Of a DNA stretch of 10,076 nucleotides, positions 1 through 7,700 are shown one piece after another (positions within the stretch are counted from its first letter, which is position 1; every line of letters begins with the position of its first letter). The DNA is taken from positions 1 through 10,076 of the forward strand of contig JAUWIE010000029.1 in assembly GCA_030605515.1 (NCBI GenBank), in the 5' to 3' direction. The notes beneath the pieces are model-generated. The model was not told the origin of the DNA, searched no databases, and was given only the letters and a program-made list of their open reading frames with translations. This DNA is from Thermoplasmatota archaeon. Its GTDB lineage: Archaea > Thermoplasmatota > E2 > DHVEG-1. A program made the translations under genes and the position numbers.

Positions 1-1
1 A

Positions 2-97
2 AATTTAGAAACCCCCGAACAGGCATTCTGGGATAGATTACAGGGCCATCTGCTAGGGGTTTTCATGGAATATTGTGAAAAGGAGTTAATAAAATGA
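2..97 (+). CDS. C-terminal fragment of an unidentified protein (5' end outside window)
   Basis: An open frame enters from the left edge with its first whole codon at 2 and ends at TGA 95-97. It encodes the last 31 residues, which contain TPEQAFWDRLQGHLLGVFME and end EKELIK. The mix of aromatic, hydrophobic and charged residues, with helix-like spacing, looks like a genuine protein end rather than noise. The other two forward frames stop early. No family is recognisable from so short a tail. The stop codon overlaps the start of a possible 25-codon ORF by ATGA, so a following coupled gene is possible. I see nothing that gives a function. Confidence 0.55.
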   Translation, partial: NLETPEQAFWDRLQGHLLGVFMEYCEKELIK

Positions 98-171
98 GAG
101 AGGAACAAGATAATAGGCGAAATAATTACAGGATAACACAAAACTACAAAAACATAGAAAACTATATATAG
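94..171 (+). CDS. Possible 25-aa small ORF, translationally coupled
   Basis: ATG at 94 overlaps the upstream stop codon as ATGA. It is preceded by a good ribosome binding site, AAGGAG at 80-85, eight bases before the start. The frame encodes MREEQDNRRNNYRITQNYKN plus five more residues and stops at TAG 169-171. The peptide is very polar (Asn, Arg, Tyr, Gln) with no hydrophobic core. The start signals look real, but the peptide could equally be the decayed front end of a longer gene or an accident of AT-rich sequence. Its end also overlaps a TATA-like element. No family is recognised, and confidence is low. Confidence 0.25.
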   Translation: MREEQDNRRNNYRITQNYKNIENYI

Positions 172-204
172 TAGAAATTACAAAACATATTGGACTTATA
201 AATT
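162..204 (+). promoter_or_regulatory. TATA-like elements upstream of the DUF6015-like gene
   Basis: Two AT-rich boxes precede the gene that starts at 235: TATATATAG at 162-170 and TTATAAATT near 198-206. With archaeal spacing of roughly 25 bases from box to start, the first would give a leader of about 40 bases that includes the GAGGT ribosome binding site at 221-225. The second would give an almost leaderless transcript. The choice cannot be made by eye. Confidence 0.35.
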
Positions 205-234
205 AAGAAGAATACAAGAAGAGGTCGAATTGGT

Positions 235-651
235 ATGAATATTATTACATTGAGTGATTTATCAAAAGCAATAGCAAATAGAGTTGGAATAGATATTGAA
301 GAAGCACGTAGAGATGCTGGATTTGTCCTTGATATATTTGGATATGATAATCGAGTTATAGACAACGTTTTAGATCCCGAAGATCGGCAATTGTTTTATA
401 TTTTAGAAGAAGAAGGAATGCTAACAACAGAAAGAGAAGAAACAACATTGTATGATGGTCGAGAATGGCGAACACATTATTGGGTTCTAAAGAAAAACAC
501 GATTTTGAAGTATTCACAAGAGAAAAAGAAAAGAATAAGCCCCTTTTTTACTGGAAAAAGACAAGAGATTAATGATATCTCAGATGAAAGTCTCTTTGAC
601 TATGATTCACTTGACGAAGATACATGGGTTACTAGAAAAATTAATGAATAA
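235..651 (+). CDS. DUF6015-like protein, probable winged-helix fold
   Basis: This is a complete 138-residue soluble acidic protein with no signal or membrane segment. The start is ATG 235, with GAGGT at 221-225 as a plausible ribosome binding site. Residues 5-36 look like two helices, with the motif KAIANRVGIDIEEARRDAGF. Residues 47-60 form a third helix (DPEDRQLFYILEEEGMLTT). Residues 64-86 follow as a beta-hairpin-like stretch with YDGREWRTHYWVL. The helix-then-hairpin order resembles a winged helix-turn-helix, so DNA or protein binding is possible. The C-terminal tail from about 95 is basic and then acidic (DESLFDYDSLDEDTW) and probably disordered. From memory the pattern matches DUF6015, a family of unknown function typical of Thermoplasmatota. 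The family name is moderately sure and the function is unknown. A T10 tract follows the gene. Confidence 0.8.
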   Translation: MNIITLSDLSKAIANRVGIDIEEARRDAGFVLDIFGYDNRVIDNVLDPEDRQLFYILEEEGMLTTEREETTLYDGREWRTHYWVLKKNTILKYSQEKKKRISPFFTGKRQEINDISDESLFDYDSLDEDTWVTRKINE

Positions 652-663
652 AAATCTTCATTA

Positions 664-673
664 TTTTTTTTTT
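664..673 (+). terminator. T10 tract, archaeal-type terminator
   Basis: Ten consecutive T residues lie 13 bases after the TAA of the DUF6015-like gene. Archaeal RNA polymerase terminates at such U-tracts without needing a hairpin, and none is obvious here. Confidence 0.6.
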
Positions 674-710
674 AATAAAAGTTAATAACTAAATTGCAGA
701 TACGCTTTTT

Positions 711-744
711 CTATAATTAGTTTGGAGGCTAATATCTTATATAG
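711..744 (+). promoter_or_regulatory. Candidate metK promoter (TATA-like boxes)
   Basis: CTATAATTAG at 711-720 and TTATATAG at 737-744 both resemble archaeal TATA boxes. The first places transcription start near 740, leaving a short leader that contains the ribosome binding site GGTGAT at 755-760. The second lies too close to ATG 764 unless the mRNA is leaderless. The first is therefore preferred, without proof. Confidence 0.35.
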
Positions 745-763
745 TAGTAATAAAGGTGATAAT

Positions 764-1939
764 ATGGAAAAAAGAAAGATACTTATTAGTTCAGAATCAG
801 TTACTGAAGGTCATCCCGATAAAATGTGCGATTTAATATCTGATGCGATATTAGATGAAGCACTCAGACAAGATAAACAGTCCAGAGTAGCAATTGAAAC
901 AGGTACAAAAAACGGCGGAGTCATGCTTTTTGGTGAGATGACAACAAGAGGATATATTGATGTACCTCGAGTAGTACGTAATACGATAAAAGATATAGGT
1001 TATGTAAAAGCAGAGTATGGTATTGAATGGGAAACATGTTCTGTTTGGGTTCAGATTACTGAACAGAGTCCAGATATATCACAAGGTGTTTCTGAAGGAG
1101 ATGGATTACATAAAGGACAGGGTGCTGGGGATCAAGGAATGATGTATGGATTTGCCTGTAATGAAACAAAAGAATTAATGCCACTTCCAATAACTCTTGC
1201 GCATAAACTTACAAAAAAACTAGCGGAGGTAAGGAAAAACGATGTCATTTCATATCTAAGACCAGATGGTAAATCTCAGGTGTCAATTGAATATGATGAG
1301 AAAGGAAAGCCACTTAGAGCTGATACTATTGTAGTATCAACTCAGCATGATGGTGGGGTATCACATAATAGAATAAGAAAAGATATGATTGATAAAGTAA
1401 TCAAACCGGTTTGTAACAAATGGGTTGATAAAAACACGGTGTTTCATGTAAATCCTACAGGTGCTTTTATCAGAGGAGGGCCATATGCAGATGCAGGTCT
1501 TACAGGTAGAAAGATCATTGTTGACACTTATGGTGGTATAGGCCGGCATGGTGGTGGTGCGTTTTCTGGGAAAGATCCTACTAAGGTGGATAGAAGTGCG
1601 GCATATGCTGCTCGTTATATAGCAAAAAACATTGTTGCCGCGGGTATTGCAGATAAATGCGAAATTCAATTTGCATATGCGATAGGTGTTTCAGAACCAG
1701 TTTCAATTAATATTGATTGCTTTGGTACAAATAAGATACCTATAAACAAGATAGAACAGTTGGTACGAGAATTCTTCCCGCTTAAACCAAGTGATATTAT
1801 AAAACATCTTAATCTGAGAAGACCAATATTTAAGAAAACAGCAGCGTATGGCCACTTTGGAAGAGATGATCCTGATTTTACCTGGGAAAAAACGGACAAA
1901 GCTGCATTAATTAGAAAAGAAGCAGGATTAAAAAAATAG
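764..1939 (+). CDS. metK: S-adenosylmethionine synthetase, bacterial/eukaryotic type
   Basis: The enzyme makes S-adenosylmethionine from ATP and methionine in the cytosol, releasing phosphate and pyrophosphate. The 391-residue length is normal for the family. Hallmarks are all present: [10 protein letters not shown] (11-20) with the catalytic His17 and metal-binding Asp19; the methionine/ATP-binding GAGDQG (120-125); [20 protein letters not shown] (230-249); the P-loop-like [16 protein letters not shown] (263-278); and the C-terminal TAAYGHFGR (359-367). I chose ATG 764 over a TTG 42 bases upstream for two reasons: GGTGAT (755-760) sits at good spacing, and family proteins begin just before the [12 protein letters not shown] motif. 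This is not the divergent archaeal MAT family that most archaea use, so the lineage may have acquired a bacterial-type gene. It appears monocistronic, with T-rich tracts on both sides. Confidence 0.97.
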   Translation: MEKRKILISSESVTEGHPDKMCDLISDAILDEALRQDKQSRVAIETGTKNGGVMLFGEMTTRGYIDVPRVVRNTIKDIGYVKAEYGIEWETCSVWVQITEQSPDISQGVSEGDGLHKGQGAGDQGMMYGFACNETKELMPLPITLAHKLTKKLAEVRKNDVISYLRPDGKSQVSIEYDEKGKPLRADTIVVSTQHDGGVSHNRIRKDMIDKVIKPVCNKWVDKNTVFHVNPTGAFIRGGPYADAGLTGRKIIVDTYGGIGRHGGGAFSGKDPTKVDRSAAYAARYIAKNIVAAGIADKCEIQFAYAIGVSEPVSINIDCFGTNKIPINKIEQLVREFFPLKPSDIIKHLNLRRPIFKKTAAYGHFGRDDPDFTWEKTDKAALIRKEAGLKK

Positions 1940-1944
1940 ACAAA

Positions 1945-1951
1945 TTTTTTT
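1945..1951 (+). terminator. T7 tract after metK
   Basis: Seven T residues begin five bases after the metK stop and continue into a pyrimidine-rich run. They probably act as an archaeal U-tract terminator. Confidence 0.45.
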
Positions 1952-2016
1952 CTCTATTATTTATTATCTTAACTATTAAAAACATGATAATCAATATATA
2001 CTAGAGGAATGTTTCA

Positions 2017-2058
2017 TTTATAATAGTATATTATGCGTAAATAAACATCGCAGGTGAT
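2017..2058 (+). promoter_or_regulatory. Promoter and ribosome binding site of the 75-aa gene
   Basis: TTTATAATA at 2017-2025 is a TATA-like box that would put transcription start near 2047. GGTGAT at 2053-2058, five bases before ATG 2064, matches the archaeal anti-Shine-Dalgarno sequence. The leader would be only about 17 bases long. Confidence 0.45.
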
Positions 2059-2063
2059 ATACA

Positions 2064-2291
2064 ATGGTAGATTTCGAAACTGTAAAATCTGAAGAAATAA
2101 AATTTGGAAAAAACAACTTTATTGAAATTTCAAAAAGAAAAGCAGTAACCCCAATAGGGGAAAATGAATTCATCGCTCTTTCCAGGGGGTATTATTTACC
2201 TGATGGAACAAAAAGATGGAGAGCTTCTATTGCTTTACCAATTGAAAAGGATAAACGCGAAAAAATCGCAAATGCAATAAAAAAAATATAA
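2064..2291 (+). CDS. Small conserved-looking protein, possible ssDNA-binding PC4-like fold
   Basis: This is a complete 75-residue soluble protein with a clear ribosome binding site, GGTGAT. The sequence starts MVDFETVKSEEIKFGKNNFI. It alternates hydrophobic and polar residues as in a small beta-sheet (18-40 and 52-59). A turn motif, RGYYLPDGTKRW (41-52), follows, and the protein ends in a basic helix, EKDKREKIANAIKKI (61-75). Four strands followed by one helix, with basic residues facing out, recalls the PC4/YdbC single-stranded DNA-binding fold. I have no family match, and this is a shape argument only. It has its own promoter and terminator. Coding status is well supported; function is unknown. 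Confidence 0.8.
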   Translation: MVDFETVKSEEIKFGKNNFIEISKRKAVTPIGENEFIALSRGYYLPDGTKRWRASIALPIEKDKREKIANAIKKI

Positions 2292-2314
2292 TAGAAGTAT
2301 AACATAGATTACAA

Positions 2315-2355
2315 ATACGATTTCAACAAATTTAACTATCGTATCCTTTTTCTTA
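2315..2355 (+). terminator. Inverted repeat plus T-run terminator
   Basis: ATACGAT at 2315-2321 pairs exactly with ATCGTAT at 2338-2344 across a 16-base loop, and CCTTTTTCTT follows at once. This is a weak AT-rich stem followed by a T-run, just after the 75-aa gene. It could instead be an operator for the next gene, whose start is 57 bases away. Confidence 0.5.
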
Positions 2356-2370
2356 CATTATTTTCGCTAG

Positions 2371-2400
2371 TTTAAAGTATCTCTGAGAGTATTTGGAGAT
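2371..2400 (+). promoter_or_regulatory. Candidate TATA box for a leaderless GTG-start gene
   Basis: TTTAAAGTAT at 2371-2380 lies 20-30 bases before the GTG at 2401, the distance expected if transcription starts at or next to the start codon. GGAG at 2395-2398 is too close to the GTG to serve as a normal ribosome binding site, which also favours a leaderless transcript. Confidence 0.35.
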
Positions 2401-3066
2401 GTGTCTAGTAAGGGTGATCGTAGAGACAGTCGAATATATGCAATTATTGCAGTATTTATACTTATAGTAATTATTTTTGCTGTTGTATTTGGTAGTAACC
2501 AATTGAAATCAGCTTATGTTCCTGATGAGTATTTACTAATTGATGGCTGGAGTGAAAACCCAGAAGATAGAGATAGTGGATCACGGTTATTTGGATTAGA
2601 GAAATGGTGCAGTTTAACATATGAAATAGAAGGTAATTATCCTGCTTATTTTACAGTTACAACAATAAAAACTTTAGTAATAATGAATGAGAATGAATTA
2701 GAAGATGAAACAATTGAAACAATTGAAAATGCGATGCAACAAGGAGTGATCATAAATAAAAGCACTGAATTTACAGGTGAACGAACACTAAAGAATAATC
2801 ATAAAACAAAGTATATAATTTATGATGGTGAAGATATTGCAAAAAATCCATCTGAGAAAGTGAAAGTTATCGGTGAAGTCTGGAATTGTGGTAACTCAGG
2901 AACCTCGATAATTTGTATTGGTGTTGCTCAAGTTACAGATAATGCTAATAACAACTCAAAAGAAAACACAGCTAACTGGGATAAAATAATAAAAGATGAA
3001 TTAGGCAGTATTAATGGTTTACCTGGAAAAAACGGTTTGATATATAATGTGAAATGTCATGATTAA
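2401..3066 (+). CDS. Single-pass membrane-anchored protein of unknown function
   Basis: The protein has 221 residues and starts at GTG. No ATG or other start lies upstream in frame before a TAG at 2368, and no ATG follows before the membrane segment, so GTG is the only sensible start. A basic N-terminus (KGDRRDSR, 4-11) precedes one transmembrane helix at 12-31 (IYAIIAVFILIVIIFAVVFG). This predicts the N-terminus inside and a ~190-residue domain outside the cell. That domain contains IDGWSENPEDRDSGSRLFGL (47-66) and PAYFTVTTIKTL (81-92). It has four cysteines (70, 163, 172, 219) that could form disulfides. I do not recognise a family. The gene converges on the UPF0179 gene, and the two share the four bases TTAA at 3063-3066, each using part as its TAA stop. 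Confidence 0.8.
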   Translation: MSSKGDRRDSRIYAIIAVFILIVIIFAVVFGSNQLKSAYVPDEYLLIDGWSENPEDRDSGSRLFGLEKWCSLTYEIEGNYPAYFTVTTIKTLVIMNENELEDETIETIENAMQQGVIINKSTEFTGERTLKNNHKTKYIIYDGEDIAKNPSEKVKVIGEVWNCGNSGTSIICIGVAQVTDNANNNSKENTANWDKIIKDELGSINGLPGKNGLIYNVKCHD

Positions 3067-3488
3067 TCAGTCAACTCAGCTTTTTGCAAATCATATGAAA
3101 GATGACATTCAATACTATCAAGTAACTTTTCAACTTTATAGATTTTATCTTTTTGTAACGCAATGTTTTTACAAAGGCTATAATATGTGCAACCTATATT
3201 ATTGCATTCTTTTATCTCTATTTTTATTGAACTACCTTCAGCTATATTTTTGTCAATTGCAGTAAGAATTGGCATTTCTTTTACTTCAACAACCGCTGCG
3301 TTTCCTTCATGAACATTACAGCTGTGACGTTTATCTCTTATTTTGGTAACTATATAATGTCTGCCAATTTTTAGGTTAAAGCATACGGTTTTAAGTTTAC
3401 AGTTCCTACAATCATTATTTGGACCTAAATAAATAAACTCATTTCCTTCTTCTGCAATTTTTTCCCCGATTAATGTGACAAGTGGCAT
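3063..3488 (-). CDS. UPF0179 family protein with two cysteine clusters
   Basis: This complete 141-residue protein matches the archaeal UPF0179 family, whose function is not established. It opens MPLVTLIGEKIAEEGNEFIY and carries two related cysteine sets. The first is Cys27, Cys30 and Cys36 (C-x2-C-x5-C) with Cys57. The second is Cys95, Cys100 and Cys106 (C-x4-C-x5-C) with Cys128. Two four-cysteine sites suggest two bound metals, Fe-S clusters or zinc. That is inference. Its ATG at 3488 lies one base after the egsA stop (TAAAATG). A ribosome binding site, GGAGTGAT, lies within the end of egsA, so the two are surely cotranscribed and probably translationally coupled. The pairing may hint at a link to lipid synthesis or to a redox-sensitive step. 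Its stop overlaps the convergent gene's stop. Confidence 0.9.
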   Translation of the reverse strand: MPLVTLIGEKIAEEGNEFIYLGPNNDCRNCKLKTVCFNLKIGRHYIVTKIRDKRHSCNVHEGNAAVVEVKEMPILTAIDKNIAEGSSIKIEIKECNNIGCTYYSLCKNIALQKDKIYKVEKLLDSIECHLSYDLQKAELTD

Positions 3489-3489
3489 T

Positions 3490-4578
3490 TTATATCACTC
3501 CAGTTGTTTTAGCAAGTTTTTTTGCTGCATCTAAAGTAAGACCTTTTTCGCCAAGAATCGTATATCTCTCAGGTCGAATTTCTTGAGCACGATCTAAAGC
3601 TTCGATGATTTTTTTCTTAGATATGCCTAGCTCTTTTGATGTTATAGGTGCTCCTATCTTATGTAGAGCATCTCGTATTTCCTCCCAGTCACCGCTATGG
3701 AGGTAGATCATCATAATGGCTCCAACGCCACATTGCTCACCATGAAGTGGTCTCGTATTTTTCCTTCCTTTTAATAATATTCCTGGTCCAAGGTGGTCTA
3801 GCATATGTGAGAACATATGTTCTGCTCCTGAAGCAGGGCGAGTATTACCAGCAACACTCATTGCTACACCTGATACAATCATAGCTTTTACAGCAAGCCA
3901 TACAGATTCTTCAGTATCTGGTTTAATTTCATCAGCATGATCGATTAGTAGTTGTGCTGCTGTTTTTGCTAGTACTGCTGCATGACTGCTGAATTCCTCA
4001 TTTTTTAATCGATATGCAAGTTCCCAATCCTTTACTGCAGAAATATTAGATATTACATCAGCACATCCAGATGCAAGCATTCTATATGGAGCTTTACAAA
4101 TAACTGATGTATCAGCAAGAACTGCAAGTGGAGATTCCGCTGTTTTTGAAATATTTCCTGATTTATGTTTCAATGATGCACGTGGAGAAGCAATTCCATC
4201 ATGTGACGCACATGTTGGAACACTAATAAACGGTTTTGAGAGATCAAATGCTGCAAGTTTTGTAATATCGATTACGCTTCCACCGCCAACTCCAAGAAGA
4301 AGCTCAACTTTGTTTTTTCGAGCATATCTGACCAGTTCATTTACTTCACCAACGTTTGGTGCTGATACAATTTTTTCTTTTACAGCATAACCTGCTTTTG
4401 TAAGCAATTTACTAATTTCATCTCCTGATATTTTCTTAGTGTTTTTATCAGCAACAATTAAAGCAGATTTACTACTACTAATTCTTTGGCATAGATCAAC
4501 AATTTCATTTGTAATTTTGTGTCCAACAAGAATTTCTCTGGGAAATACCATTGTTTTATATTTTTTAAATCGCTCCAT
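3490..4578 (-). CDS. egsA: sn-Glycerol-1-phosphate dehydrogenase, NAD(P)-dependent
   Basis: This cytosolic enzyme reduces dihydroxyacetone phosphate to sn-glycerol-1-phosphate, the first committed step of archaeal ether-lipid backbone synthesis. The product has 362 residues, typical for the family, counting from ATG 4578; a TTG 18 bases upstream is less likely. Visible signatures are FPREILVG near the start, the nucleotide-binding GVGGGSVIDITK (96-107), SVPTCASHDGIASPRASL (119-136), GCADVISN (171-178) with the likely zinc-ligand Asp174, SGAEHMFSHMLDHLG (250-264) with His254, and LHGEQCGVGA (278-287) with His279. The zinc-ligand assignments follow known G1PDH structures. It is the first gene of an operon with UPF0179. 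TTAAATATTA lies about 25-30 bases upstream of the ATG and there is no ribosome binding site, so the mRNA is probably leaderless. Its presence firmly marks the host as an archaeon. Confidence 0.97.
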   Translation of the reverse strand: MERFKKYKTMVFPREILVGHKITNEIVDLCQRISSSKSALIVADKNTKKISGDEISKLLTKAGYAVKEKIVSAPNVGEVNELVRYARKNKVELLLGVGGGSVIDITKLAAFDLSKPFISVPTCASHDGIASPRASLKHKSGNISKTAESPLAVLADTSVICKAPYRMLASGCADVISNISAVKDWELAYRLKNEEFSSHAAVLAKTAAQLLIDHADEIKPDTEESVWLAVKAMIVSGVAMSVAGNTRPASGAEHMFSHMLDHLGPGILLKGRKNTRPLHGEQCGVGAIMMIYLHSGDWEEIRDALHKIGAPITSKELGISKKKIIEALDRAQEIRPERYTILGEKGLTLDAAKKLAKTTGVI

Positions 4579-4601
4579 AGTTAGAATAGTAAACAAAAGG
4601 C

Positions 4602-4612
4602 TTAATATTTAA
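4602..4612 (-). promoter_or_regulatory. TATA box of the egsA operon
   Basis: Read on the minus strand this is TTAAATATTAA, centred about 29 bases upstream of ATG 4578. No purine-rich ribosome binding site lies between them. This is the arrangement of a leaderless archaeal promoter. Confidence 0.5.
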
Positions 4613-4659
4613 TGATTTTGCTGAAGTAAGGAATAATCTTCATTCTACTGATATAACAT

Positions 4660-4709
4660 CATACGTTGGGTAATATTAAATTAACGGGATATTTAAGAGA
4701 TAACGTATG
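4660..4709. promoter_or_regulatory. Inverted repeat flanking the promoter of the dockerin gene
   Basis: CATACGTT at 4660-4667 is the exact reverse complement of AACGTATG at 4702-4709. The arms are 42 bases apart centre to centre, close to four turns of DNA. They bracket the TATA-like ATATTTAA at 4689-4696 in front of the gene at 4743. It may be a paired operator. An 8-base match could also arise by chance in about 150 AT-rich bases. Confidence 0.3.
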
Positions 4710-4725
4710 TTTCTATTGATATAGT

Positions 4726-4732
4726 AAGGAGG
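4726..4732 (+). promoter_or_regulatory. Strong ribosome binding site of the dockerin gene
   Basis: AAGGAGG lies 10 bases before ATG 4743. It is longer than the GGTGAT-type sites of the housekeeping genes in this window and nearly the same as the site of the cohesin gene downstream. It fixes the start choice. Confidence 0.7.
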
Positions 4733-4742
4733 AATATTTATT

Positions 4743-7700
4743 ATGAAAATTAATATTCCAGCTGGGGAAATCTTAGCGATTGGAATTATTATTGTATTTA
4801 TCGGAGCTAGTATTGCATCTGGAATGAGTGGAAGTATTAACACAGGTGCAATGGATTTTGAAGATTCTATTGAAGCTGATGAGATAAAAGAATTAACAGA
4901 TGAAAAAATCATTTCTGTTGAACGGGATACAATAAAAAATTACGCATTAGATCTTCAGAGAAGCACTACCTTGTATGTCGGTGGAGATGGAGCGAATAAC
5001 TATACGTACATCCAAGATGCTATTGATGATGCAAATACGGGAGACACAGTTTTTGTGTATTCTGGTACTTATTATGAGCATTTAGTAATCGATAAAACTA
5101 TCAATTTAATTGGTGAAGATAAAAACGAGACAATCATCGATGGAAGTGATACAGGCAACGTTGTGTATATTGATGCAAACAATGTATCGATTAACAATTT
5201 TTTAATAAGAAATAGTGGAACGGATTACGATGAATGTGGCATTCAAATAGGATATGGTAACAATCTTGAAATAAAAAATAATGTGATAACAGATACCTAT
5301 GCAGCTATCAGAGGATTTCCTAAGTTTAGTATGTTTGCCGATAATGAAGTAAGTCGTTTTGATGAATATGGTTTCTGGTTTATCTATGCGGAAAATAATT
5401 CTATAATTAATAATGAAATCAATAATGGCGAAGGAGACGGTTATAACATATTTCTGATTTATTCATCTGATAATAATTCAGTTGTAGGAAATATATTATC
5501 TGATAATCCAGGGGGATGGGGCGTGAAGATAACATCATCATCTGGAAATATTGTTATTAACAATACGATAGTAAATAACTATGGTGGGGTTTATATCAAG
5601 GGAAGCCCTGAAAACCATGTTTACCATAATTACTTCGTAAACAATAATCAAAATGCTTGTGATAACTGTTGCTCAACCTGGGATAACGGATATCCATCAG
5701 GCGGTAATTATTGGGATGATTATGAAGGTAGTGACAATTTTTCCGGTCCTGATCAAAATGTACCTGGAAGTGATGGTATAGGTGATGTACCCTATGAGAT
5801 ATCCTGCGGTGCGATGAAGGATGAATATCCTTTGATGGTACCATCTACAGGAGAAAATCATGATATTGAGGTGGTATTTCTTGATGTACCATATTATGCT
5901 CCACTAAATGAGATCACATATGTGCAAGCCAGTATTCGAAACCTTGGATTTTATGATGAAAGTGATATCTTGGTTAACTTTTTGGTAAATGAAACTGTTG
6001 AAAACAGTATGATACTTTCATCATTGAATTCATGGCAGTTAGAACATGTTAGTTTTGAATGGATACCTACTAATGAAGGAGTTTATACCGTTGGTGTTGA
6101 AGCTGAACCAGTACCCGGAGAAAATATAACATCAAATAATATTTTGAATACAATAGTACAAGCAATACCCGTATCCGATATTTGGGTATCACCAGAGTTG
6201 TTTGACCTTCATTTAAATAATGAAGCTATTTTAACTTATAATCTTACAATTGGAAATGAGGAGACGGCTACAGCTACATTAGAGTTTAATGTAACAGTTT
6301 CATCTGTGCCTTGGCTGACAGTTTATCCCTTAGAAGGAGTTTTAGATATAGGAAGTTCACTAGATTTAGCTATAACTGTTAATACTACGGCTTTATTGGA
6401 ATATGCTTACACTGCTTTGATAATTATGTCAAGTAATGACTTTAATGAACCAACCCTAATTATTCCAGTGATCGTGTCAGTAGATGATTTTGAAATCTTA
6501 TGGAAGAATTCTGAAAACGTGGAGGTTAGCTATTATACATCGATATTTTCAAGTTTCATAAACGATGATGATATTGCTGATATCCTTGTTAATCAATCTG
6601 TGTTAAATGGAAGTAACGGAGAGCTTATTTGGAATACAGAAATTGGGAAAATTTGTGGTGTGGGTGATATTAATAATGATGGAAAAGATGAGGTATTTAC
6701 CAAGGTAGAAAATCCATCAGCGTACCCGGGAAATTATTCCACTCTTTATTGTCTAAATAGATCAAATGGTGAGATAATATGGGATTGTAACATCGAGTGT
6801 ACGATAATTAATAATATAGTTGTAGGGGATCTTCTTGGAGATGAACGAAAAGAGATAATCGTTGCAACAGGTGATTGGGTTTATAGGGATAATCAATATG
6901 TTTATTGTATAAATGGGAGCACTGGTGATTTTATATGGATGAAACGCACAATTAATCGACCCATATGTGCCGCCATAGCTGATGTAAATGCAGATGGCAA
7001 TAACAATGTACTTGTTAGTAGCTGGGAGCAAAGACTTTATTGTTTAAATGGTGAAAATAATGATTCTATTTGGGAGATTAATACCATCGTTGATGATAGA
7101 ACATTATGTATCGGTGATCTTAATGATGATCCTTATAAAGAGATAATCATAGAGGCAGGGTATGGTGTTCGTTGTGTAAGCGGTAAAAATGGAACTTTTC
7201 TTTGGGAGTGGGAGCAGGATTGGGATGCTGGTGTGAAAGGTAGTTTTCAATCAATACTTATTGCTGATATGATTCCAAATATACCTGGTAATGAGGTTAT
7301 TGCTGGGAGTACATGTGGTATATACTGTTTATATGGGGGAGATATTGCTCCATCTGGTGGGAGGGAGATATGGCATGCTGGACGAGCAAATGGTATACTC
7401 CCAAATATAGTAATGTCCGCTGCAATAGGTGATTTGAATCATGATGGTCAATTAGATGTCGTTGCAATAACAGATGATTGCCCACCATGGACTAAAGGTA
7501 ATGTTTATGCTTTGTATGGCCAATATGGATCGCCACTTTGGACATATGAAAATTGTGGTACTTCGGATTTCCAAGCAATTCTGACTACAGATCTAACAGG
7601 TGATAGTTATCCCGAAGTAATAGCAAAAGACAACTCATATGTGTGTGCTCTTTTAGATAATTTCCCCTTGGATAATTATCCTCCAAACAAACCAACAATA

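Noticed and set aside
722..763. An upstream TTG start for metK that would add 14 residues
   Set aside because: The added residues ([14 protein letters not shown]) do not resemble MetK N-termini, and ATG 764 has a well-spaced GGTGAT. The upstream stretch also contains promoter-like sequence.
1361..1899. Two reverse open frames inside metK
   Set aside because: They are antisense shadows of a strongly conserved enzyme gene, with no start signals and implausible composition.
3059..3265. Forward open frame of 68 codons
   Set aside because: It lies antisense inside the well-supported UPF0179 gene and has no ribosome binding site.
4579..4596. An upstream TTG start for egsA that would add six residues
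   Set aside because: ATG 4578 is the better codon and lies at leaderless distance from the TATA-like box. The extension has no ribosome binding site.
4676..4912. Reverse open frame rich in Ile, over the start of the dockerin gene
   Set aside because: It is the complement of the hydrophobic N-terminal segment and promoter of the real gene. No family or start signals support it.
4971..5837. Assignment of the large protein as a NosD copper-insertion protein of denitrification
   Set aside because: The beta-helix resembles NosD only as a fold. No nos genes lie nearby, and the rest of the protein is adhesive in character.
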